This document shows positions 57,875-64,000 of a stretch of DNA of 64,000 bases, one piece after another. The DNA is from Psychrobacillus sp042945595 (lineage in GTDB: Bacteria; Bacillota; Bacilli; Bacillales_A; Planococcaceae): NCBI RefSeq assembly GCF_042945595.1, contig NZ_CP168493.1, positions 1,612,001-1,676,000 on the forward strand, given 5' to 3'. Numbering within the stretch: position 1 is the first letter of the stretch; every line of letters starts with the position of its first letter. The notes below the pieces were generated by a model. The model was not told where the DNA came from. It was given only the letters and a program-made list of their open reading frames with translations, and searched no databases. A program made the translations under genes and the position numbers.

Positions 57875-59670
57875 TGATACACATTAAAAATATTGTAAAA
57901 AAATACGGTAATTCGCTTATTCTTGACGACATAAACTTTGCGTTTCCTAATAAAGGATTAGTGTGCTTGGTTGGTGCATCAGGCTCTGGTAAAAGCACAT
58001 TGCTTAATATGCTTTCAGGATTTGATAGCGATTATAGTGGCGATATTTCCGTTTGCAATACATCAATTAGCAAAATAAATGAGGACGGGCTATGTGCTTA
58101 CCGAAGAGATAATATAGGCTTTATTTTTCAAAACTATCATCTATTAAGCGGTTATACCGTACTTGAAAATATCATGCTACATTGTGAGCTAAACGATTTA
58201 GATGAGCAAAGCAATACAAAGAATGCCAATGAACTATTAAAAAGACTCGGTATATCGGAAAAGTCAAATGAAAAAACCGAAAATCTTTCAGGCGGTCAAA
58301 AGCAAAGGGTTGCAATCGCAAGAGCCTTAATCAGTAACCCAAGTATCATCTTAGCAGATGAGCCGACAGGAGCGCTTGACCGTAGTAATTCCAATGAAAT
58401 AATGAATTTGCTGAAAGAGATTTCACAGGATAGGCTGGTTATCGTTATTACGCACGACCAAAAAGTATGCGATTTTGCAAATGAAGTGATCTCTATTGAG
58501 AGTGGTAAAATTGTTGCAAAAAATGCAACCATTCGGGCAGATAATGACAACTTACAAAATCTCACACTTAAACCAGCTGTAAAAGTATCATCTTTCAAAA
58601 GAGGACTAAAAAATTTCAAGGTGCATTTCACTAGTTATGTTGCAGTAAGTTTGGCAATTTCCATTGGTATTTTGAGCTTTATACTGTCCTTGTCTTCAGG
58701 CAATACTATGCAACAGTCTATATCGGAATTCAAGGAGGATAACACTGCTTTTAACAATGGCTACATCAAAACCGAAGATGAAAAAAAAGTTTTAGAAATA
58801 CTAAAATCCGAAAAGCGTATCGAAAATGTATTCCTCCAATACAAGATTAATGATGTCAATCTAAGTATTAGTGAGAAAAATGAAACAATGGTAGAAAAAT
58901 ATCCGATGCCGAAAACAACCGAAACTATGTCATACGGTACGATGCCGAAAATAGAGGGAAATGAAATTGCTCTAACTCCCAGTCTTGCTAAAAAGTTTTC
59001 AAGTAGTATAAGTGATCTAGTCGGTAAAGAAGTAACATTGAAATATGGAAAAAAAGAGTACAAGCTAACTGTAAGTGGTATTTATAATGCGGGGTATGAT
59101 GATTTCTTTGTGAGTTCCGATGTTGAACAGGAGTTTTATTCTGATATTAAGGATGAGCAAGTTTATTCCATCAGCTATGATGTGAAAGATTTTGAAGAGA
59201 TTGTTTCAGTTAGTCAAATGCTTAGTGAAAAAGAAATAGACAGTAAAAACGCATCTATTGAAGTGGGAGCTTTGCAAAGTACATTCAAAAGTCTAAGTCG
59301 CTTATTTCTTACCGTTTCAATCTTGATTTTGGCAATCGGTTTGTTCATCAGTGCAGTATTACTTGTTAAACTGCAAAATTCAAGATATAAGGAATTGGGG
59401 CTGTTATCTGCATTAGGCTTTAATAAAAGTACAATACAACGTATTATTATCAGCGAAAATGTTTTATTATCCGCTATGGCGGCAATTTTCAATGCTGTGC
59501 TTATCGGAGGTGCATATCTCATTGGAATGATTTTTGATTTAGCAATTAGCGTTTCACCCTTGCAAATTTTTGTTTCAATAGTATCGACAGGATTTGTAGT
59601 TGTTATAATTAGTATTTTTGCAAGCCGTAAACTTATAAACACCGAACCTGCCGTTGCATTAAGAAAATAA
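57874..59670 (+). CDS. ABC exporter half: ATPase fused to FtsX-type permease (B)
   Basis: 598 residues with the same order as its partner. Walker A GASGSGKST is at 34-42, signature NLSGGQKQRVAIARA, Walker B IILADEPTGALDR, then one helix near 255-275, an outer domain of about 190 residues and three helices at the end (about 475-495, 525-548, 560-580). The outer domain is shorter and different from that of protein A, so the pair is a heterodimer. The ending RKLINTEPAVALRK is typical of FtsX/MacB permeases. It is the last gene of the operon and is followed by a strong hairpin. Confidence 0.88.
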   Translation: MIHIKNIVKKYGNSLILDDINFAFPNKGLVCLVGASGSGKSTLLNMLSGFDSDYSGDISVCNTSISKINEDGLCAYRRDNIGFIFQNYHLLSGYTVLENIMLHCELNDLDEQSNTKNANELLKRLGISEKSNEKTENLSGGQKQRVAIARALISNPSIILADEPTGALDRSNSNEIMNLLKEISQDRLVIVITHDQKVCDFANEVISIESGKIVAKNATIRADNDNLQNLTLKPAVKVSSFKRGLKNFKVHFTSYVAVSLAISIGILSFILSLSSGNTMQQSISEFKEDNTAFNNGYIKTEDEKKVLEILKSEKRIENVFLQYKINDVNLSISEKNETMVEKYPMPKTTETMSYGTMPKIEGNEIALTPSLAKKFSSSISDLVGKEVTLKYGKKEYKLTVSGIYNAGYDDFFVSSDVEQEFYSDIKDEQVYSISYDVKDFEEIVSVSQMLSEKEIDSKNASIEVGALQSTFKSLSRLFLTVSILILAIGLFISAVLLVKLQNSRYKELGLLSALGFNKSTIQRIIISENVLLSAMAAIFNAVLIGGAYLIGMIFDLAISVSPLQIFVSIVSTGFVVVIISIFASRKLINTEPAVALRK

Positions 59671-59746
59671 AGTGGTAGAGTTATAGGAATACTTATCTGC
59701 CAGTTAAAAAAAGGTGCTTTGGTGACCTGATTTACCATGTAGTAAT

Positions 59747-59797
59747 AAAACAGCCCTCCCAACTTGAAAACGAAAGTTGGGGGGGGGCTGTTTTATG
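59747..59797 (+). terminator. Terminator of the ABC operon
   Basis: AAAACAGCCC plus TCCCAACTT (59747-59765) pairs with AAGTTGGG plus GGGCTGTTTT (59774-59794), with a G-run bulge; T-rich tail. Confidence 0.8.
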
Positions 59798-60104
59798 AGT
59801 TAGTTTGCTCAATACACTAACCTGCTTATTAAAAGTAGCGACATTGCAACGGTTACATAGAAGTATGACTTTTAGGTATTCAATAAAAAGTTCTTGTTGT
59901 GTAAAGTGGTTACTATGATCATGAAGATACACATAAGGATAAATTTATATCGTTAGTAACTAATTATCACGTTTTAAGTGCATTAGATGTATCGAAATTC
60001 TTACTATCAATTCCAGTAAAAGTGAAGGTGGTTTTGTTTTGCTAAACAGCTTTTCCTACTTCTTTTAGAATTGGTAAAAATAGCGATGATAATTGAATTA
60101 ATAC

Positions 60105-60502
60105 CTAACCAAACCTGAAGAAGAAACAAGCCCCAATCATGATAACACTAGCAATTGGGAAGCTAATTGCAAAGAGTATCTGAATTACTTGAGCTAATAC
60201 ATTCGCTAGCATCGTTAAGGAACTTTCAGCAATGTAGCCAGTCGGTATCAATTCGGGATTGGAAGTTAGATTCAGAGTAATAATAGAGGATGCTTGTGCG
60301 AGTACTTTTACTGGTTCGATTAAGGGTGCGGTTACGGGGATAGTTATTATAGTAAGTTCGTTTTAGAGGTAGTAGCAAAACGATATATTGATAGCCTAAT
60401 AACAGCCGCTATTGGAACTACTGCTTCACCTTTCACAAGACGGCTAAAATCGCTATATTCAGACTCCGGAACAACCTCAACTCTATGCTTTGTTAAGAAC
60501 AT
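60105..60502 (-). pseudogene. Membrane-protein gene split by a frameshift
   Basis: An ATG at 60502 opens MFLTKHRVEVVPESEYSDFSRLVKGEAVVPIAAVIRLSIYRFATTSK and soon stops near 60355. In a shifted frame the text goes on as PVTAPLIEPVKVLAQASSIITLNLTS... through TMLANVLAQVIQILFAISFPIASVIMIGACFFF to a stop at 60105. Both halves look like protein (charged N-terminus, then hydrophobic helices), so an intact ancestor of about 135 residues or more is likely. I do not recognise the family. Confidence 0.5.
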
Positions 60503-60750
60503 CTTTCAATAAGAGGAAATTTGTTGATTTATATTATCCTGATTATTTTTTAAAGCACCTCCTAAAGTAGTGCTTTTTTCGTCAAAATTACACTTACATA
60601 ATCCTGAACATGCGCTCCCATTTTATTTTTATTAGTCCCATTATTAGCCCCAATAACCTGTTTTTAATACTTCATCTTGCATGATATTATTTATAGTGTT
60701 TCTCCGAAACCGTTGGTATTACAAGGATTTATCAATATTAATACAGGCTA

Positions 60751-60780
60751 TTACAGTTTAACTATGTTATTGTATATAAT
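60751..60780 (+). promoter_or_regulatory. Probable promoter of ypgQ
   Basis: TTACAG (60751-60756), an 18-base spacer and a perfect TATAAT (60775-60780), 34 bases before the ypgQ start. Confidence 0.5.
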
Positions 60781-60814
60781 GGAGAGAATGAATCCGTGTA
60801 AGGAGAAAGATAAT

Positions 60815-61450
60815 ATGAATACATTAGAGCTATGCGAACTATTAGTAAAAGAAGTGTACAAGCATTTTGATGCAAGTCACGACTTTCAACATATTGAGAG
60901 AGTGCGAAAGAATGCATTAGAGATACTAGAAACGATTGATAATGCAGATCAAGAAGTTGTGGAGCTGGCTGTTTTACTCCATGATGTAAGTGATCCGAAA
61001 TATGCCAAAGATCAGTTGAAATCAGAAGAAACACGGATCATTCAACTATTAAAATTACCGGATGAAAAAGTAGCTCATATTAAAGAAGTGATAAAATCCG
61101 TTTCTTTTAATGGAGGAAATGAACAACAACCTAAAACAATTGAAGCGGAAGTTGTTCGAGACGCGGATCGATTAGACGCAATAGGAGCAGTTGGAATTGC
61201 TCGAACTTTTGCATATGGCGGCGCAAGAGGCAGAAAATTATATGATGCAAGTGAAACTCCTCGTGCTAATATGTCAGCAGAAGAATATCGTACAAAAGAT
61301 ACAGCATCCGTTACACATTTCTATGAAAAGCTACTTCTCTTGTCGGCAGGAATGATTACGGAAAAAGGAAAAGAACTTGCAACAGAAAGACACGCGTTTA
61401 TGGAACTCTTTCTGCAAAACTTACGTAAAGAAACTGGGGAAATACTATGA
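60815..61450 (+). CDS. ypgQ: HD-domain phosphohydrolase, YpgQ type
   Basis: 211 residues. The HD metal motif is complete: His near residue 21 (DASHDFQHIERV), HD in LLHDVSDPKY (about 57-58) and a late Asp in VVRDADRLDAIGAVGIART (about 119-124). B. subtilis YpgQ is a manganese-dependent nucleotide pyrophosphohydrolase; the same size and the ypgR (cvfC) homologue downstream support the name. I chose the ATG at 60815 after AAGGAGAAAG; in-frame codons further upstream cross the promoter. The stop overlaps the ABC-F start by 4 bases. Confidence 0.87.
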   Translation: MNTLELCELLVKEVYKHFDASHDFQHIERVRKNALEILETIDNADQEVVELAVLLHDVSDPKYAKDQLKSEETRIIQLLKLPDEKVAHIKEVIKSVSFNGGNEQQPKTIEAEVVRDADRLDAIGAVGIARTFAYGGARGRKLYDASETPRANMSAEEYRTKDTASVTHFYEKLLLLSAGMITEKGKELATERHAFMELFLQNLRKETGEIL

Positions 61451-63327
61451 GCCATTTAATTATTTCAAACTTAACGAAAACAGTTGGAGAAAAAACACTG
61501 TTTCAAAATATATCCTTTACCATTAATAATCAGAACCATGCAGGATTAATAGGTATTAACGGGACTGGGAAATCTACTTTCCTTTCCATAATTGCGGAGC
61601 AGCTTGAAGCGGATTCGATTGACCGCGATCATCCAAACAAATATCGAATTGCTTATTTAGAGCAGCAACCGACTTTTGTTAAGGAAGAGACGGTTCTTCA
61701 AGCAGTATTTGGAGGAGATTCGCCAATTTTAAAGATAAATCGTGAATATGAAGAAGCACTACTTGAATTAATGGAGGATTCGAATTCAACAGTACTACAA
61801 AATAAGCTGATGGATTTACAATCACAAATGGACGATTTACAAGCGTGGGATGTAAATGCTCTTGCAAAAACAGCATTAACAAAATTAGGAATTACTCAAT
61901 TTGAAGATTCCGTTTTACATCTATCAGGTGGACAACAAAAAAGAGTAGCACTCGCAAAAGTCTTAATTGAACCAGCTGATTTACTTCTATTGGATGAACC
62001 TACCAATCATTTGGACAAAGAGTCTACAGATTGGTTACAGGAAATGCTACAACGAGTGGAAGGAGCTATTATATTTGTTACACATGATCGTTACTTCCTA
62101 GACGCTGTAGCAACTCATATTTATGAATTAGCAGATAAAACGTTATATACGCACTCTGGAAACTACGCAGATTATTTAGAGTCTAGGGCAATTCGCGAGG
62201 AAATGAATGCATCTTCTCAACAGAAATTACAGAATTTGTATCGAAACGAGTTGAAATGGATTCGTAGAGGAGCAAAAGCTAGATCGACGAAACAGAAAGC
62301 TCGAAAAGATCGCTTTGAAGAAATTGGTTCAAAAATAGATCGTGATAACTCTAACCAAAATTTAGAGATGGAACTTGTGACGACTCGATTGGGTAAGCAA
62401 GTGTTGGAAGGGAAATCTATTTCAAAAGATTTTGGATCCAAAAAAATAGTAGAAGATTTCAATTTCCTTTTACAAGCTGGAGATCGAGTTGGAATTGTAG
62501 GTCCTAATGGTGTAGGGAAAAGTACTGTTCTAAAAATGTTAGCAGGAGAACTCCCAATGGATGCAGGAGAAATAATTGTGGGTTCAACTGTAAAACTCAT
62601 GCATTTTACTCAACAGCTACCGGAAATGAATGAACAGACGAGAATGATTGAATATGTACGCGAATCTTCTAACTTAATTGAAACCGGTTCTGGAGAGAAA
62701 TTTTCAGCTGCACAAATGCTAGAGCGATTTTTGTTTCCATTAAACACACATGGAACACAAATAGGTAAGCTTTCAGGTGGGGAGAAAAAACGTCTAGTAT
62801 TATTAAAAATGCTTATGGAGCAACCGAATGTTCTCTTACTCGATGAACCAACAAATGATTTAGATATTCAAACCTTATCTGTGTTAGAAGATTTCATGGA
62901 AACTTTTCCTGGTGTCATTATTACTATTTCCCATGATCGATTTTTCTTAGATCGTATTGCGAAAAAGCTTTGGGTATTGAGTGGCGATGGATCAGTGAAA
63001 GAATGGTTGGGTATTTACTCGGATTATTTAGAAGAGAAAAAGATAAATCCTACAAAAATCGATGAAGTAAAATTAGAAGAAGTGCAAGCTAAAACGACTA
63101 AAGAGAAGAAAAAACTTACTTATAAAGAGCAACGCGAATGGGAAACAATTGGAGCAGATATTGAGAAAACGGAAATACTAATTGTTGAATTAGAAGAAAG
63201 TTTGGCAAAGGCAGGTTCTGATTTTACACTGCTTCAAGAGGTAACTGTAAAATTGGATAATGCAAACAAAAAATATGAGCAACTAATCGAGCGCTGGTCA
63301 TACCTAGAGGAAATTGTTAATAGTTGA
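61447..63327 (+). CDS. yfmR: ABC-F translation factor, YfmR/Uup type
   Basis: 626 residues with two ATPase domains and no membrane segments. Walker A motifs are GINGTGKST (36-44) and GPNGVGKST (352-360); signatures are LSGGQQKRVALAK and LSGGEKKRLVLLK. The linker between them (about 240-300, RNELKWIRRGAKARSTKQKARKDRFEEI) is the ribosome-reaching arm of the Uup/YfmR group. The C-terminal coiled coil (about 555-624) is typical of YfmR, which relieves stalled ribosomes. It overlaps ypgQ by 4 bases. Confidence 0.88.
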   Translation: MSHLIISNLTKTVGEKTLFQNISFTINNQNHAGLIGINGTGKSTFLSIIAEQLEADSIDRDHPNKYRIAYLEQQPTFVKEETVLQAVFGGDSPILKINREYEEALLELMEDSNSTVLQNKLMDLQSQMDDLQAWDVNALAKTALTKLGITQFEDSVLHLSGGQQKRVALAKVLIEPADLLLLDEPTNHLDKESTDWLQEMLQRVEGAIIFVTHDRYFLDAVATHIYELADKTLYTHSGNYADYLESRAIREEMNASSQQKLQNLYRNELKWIRRGAKARSTKQKARKDRFEEIGSKIDRDNSNQNLEMELVTTRLGKQVLEGKSISKDFGSKKIVEDFNFLLQAGDRVGIVGPNGVGKSTVLKMLAGELPMDAGEIIVGSTVKLMHFTQQLPEMNEQTRMIEYVRESSNLIETGSGEKFSAAQMLERFLFPLNTHGTQIGKLSGGEKKRLVLLKMLMEQPNVLLLDEPTNDLDIQTLSVLEDFMETFPGVIITISHDRFFLDRIAKKLWVLSGDGSVKEWLGIYSDYLEEKKINPTKIDEVKLEEVQAKTTKEKKKLTYKEQREWETIGADIEKTEILIVELEESLAKAGSDFTLLQEVTVKLDNANKKYEQLIERWSYLEEIVNS

Positions 63328-63346
63328 TTTTTATGGAGGGAACTTA

Positions 63347-64000
63347 ATGAAAATAGTTACAATTGAGCCTACGCCAAGTCCGAATACGATGAAAGTAGTT
63401 ATTGATAAAGAGCTTCCTTTTGGTAAAAGCCATAATTATAAAAAAGATAACTTGGATGGTGCACCAAAGGAAATTCAGGACTTATTTAAAATTGAAGGTA
63501 TTAAAGGTATTTATCATGTTGCGGATTTTTTAGCAGTTGAGAGAAATGCAAAGTTTTCATGGGAATCTATATTAGCATCCGTTGAAAATGTTTTTGGAGC
63601 AGAAAATGAAGCTACTACCAACGAAAAACCAAAAGATCATTATGGAGAAATTTATGTACATGTCCAACAATATAAAGGAATCCCACTTCAAGTGAAAGTA
63701 TTTGATAGTGAAACAGAGTCCCGATATGGATTATCCGAACGATTTATCAAAGCATTAGACGTGGCGATGGAAGGGGACAAAGAAAACTATCTATTGCTTC
63801 GTAAATGGGTAGATTTTGGTGTTCGTTATGGTGAGCAAAAAGAAATTGGAGAACAATTAGTAAAAGAGTTAGAGGCAACATTTCCACAAAGTAAACTGCA
63901 ACAACTATTAGAGAATAAAGATAATCCGTCAGAAGAGAAATCAGCAGTTCGAGTTCCATTTACCCTAGAACAATTTGAAGTCGGTGAATGGGAACACAGA
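63347..64000 (+). CDS. ypgR: CvfC/YpgR family protein, 5' part (runs off the window)
   Basis: 218 codons are present and the frame is open to the window end. The N-terminal 85 residues form the Nfu-N (scaffold NifU N-terminal) domain: MKIVTIEPTPSPNTMKVVID and GIKGIYHVADFLAVERNAKFSWE. The next part, with YGLSERFIKALDVAMEGDKENYLLLRKW, matches conserved virulence factor C (CvfC) of S. aureus and B. subtilis YpgR, which continue into HEAT-like repeats not seen here. The ATG at 63347 follows TGGAGGGAAC, 19 bases after the ABC-F gene, in the same operon. Confidence 0.87.
   Translation, partial: MKIVTIEPTPSPNTMKVVIDKELPFGKSHNYKKDNLDGAPKEIQDLFKIEGIKGIYHVADFLAVERNAKFSWESILASVENVFGAENEATTNEKPKDHYGEIYVHVQQYKGIPLQVKVFDSETESRYGLSERFIKALDVAMEGDKENYLLLRKWVDFGVRYGEQKEIGEQLVKELEATFPQSKLQQLLENKDNPSEEKSAVRVPFTLEQFEVGEWEHR

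Larger units (their letters stand above)
59798..60814. other. Gene-poor region with a decayed gene
   Basis: About 1 kb. It holds a minus-strand membrane-protein remnant (60105-60502), a hairpin AAAGCACC...AGTGCTTT near 60555-60576 and the ypgQ promoter. The stretch 59800-60100 has short open pieces but nothing recognisable. Confidence 0.5.

Noticed and set aside
59732..59932. Open frame of 66 codons on the minus strand
   Set aside because: It crosses the ABC operon terminator and has no ribosome site.

Overview
The window is AT-rich DNA from a Gram-positive, endospore-forming bacterium of the Bacillales. The sporulation genes (cdaS, a CotF-type coat protein, two YjcZ peptides), the lipoprotein-based transporters and the B. 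subtilis-like gene set (ypsA, mtnE/mtnU, ypgQ, ypgR) all fit. Gene flavour and the dispersed repeats suggest the Planococcaceae (Psychrobacillus/Paenisporosarcina-like). This placement is inference; no rRNA is present. No tRNA, rRNA, CRISPR array or intact mobile element was seen.

Layout. 0-4.5 kb: 3' part of a dynamin-like GTPase, a sulfurtransferase, rlmN and two small membrane proteins. 4.8-7.7 kb: a TrpXYZ-type ABC importer. 7.8-11.6 kb: katA with a PerR-like box, ilvA and an FMN reductase. 11.8-13.2 kb: a hisH-hisF pair away from any other his gene. 13.3-18.1 kb: a sporulation-rich stretch with two missed YjcZ genes, cdaS, a HAD phosphatase, a coat protein and two alpha/beta-hydrolase remnants. 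18.3-22.8 kb: ypsA with an unknown partner, divergent mtnE/mtnU, a thioesterase and a YitT-type membrane protein. 22.9-27.4 kb: two MFS transporters, one divergent from a TetR regulator. 27.8-36.3 kb: pepF, a complete liv branched-chain amino-acid importer and a membrane diguanylate cyclase. 36.4-40.3 kb: a Fur-box-controlled EfeOBU iron-uptake operon.

40.3-47.3 kb: an OsmC protein, an amidohydrolase, CoaW, two cold-shock proteins, an RNase H-like protein and a small zinc-finger protein. 47.6-52.4 kb: a MarR-regulated cluster (ring-cleaving dioxygenase, LLM flavoprotein, two FMN reductases and a broken second dioxygenase) with an MhqR-like palindrome in front, probably for quinone or electrophile detoxification. 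52.4-53.2 kb: decayed phage and transposase fragments. 53.3-59.7 kb: a two-component system, a small secreted protein and two ATPase-permease fusion proteins. All three transcription units carry the same direct repeat, TTAACA-N5-TTAACA, so this looks like one self-contained envelope-stress or peptide-export regulon. 60.1-64 kb: a decayed membrane-protein gene, then ypgQ, an ABC-F factor and the start of ypgR (cvfC).

The most unusual signal outside the genes is a set of dispersed intergenic repeats. One family (R) has a constant frame around a 16-17 bp hairpin whose stem sequence differs in every copy but always pairs perfectly. A second (H) is a terminator-like hairpin with similarly compensated stems, and in two places it abuts R. 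A third couples a hairpin to the palindrome GGTGCCTGGCACC. A fourth is a GC-rich block inside 16-bp inverted repeats. The best candidate for a little-described system is the 53.3-59.7 kb module.
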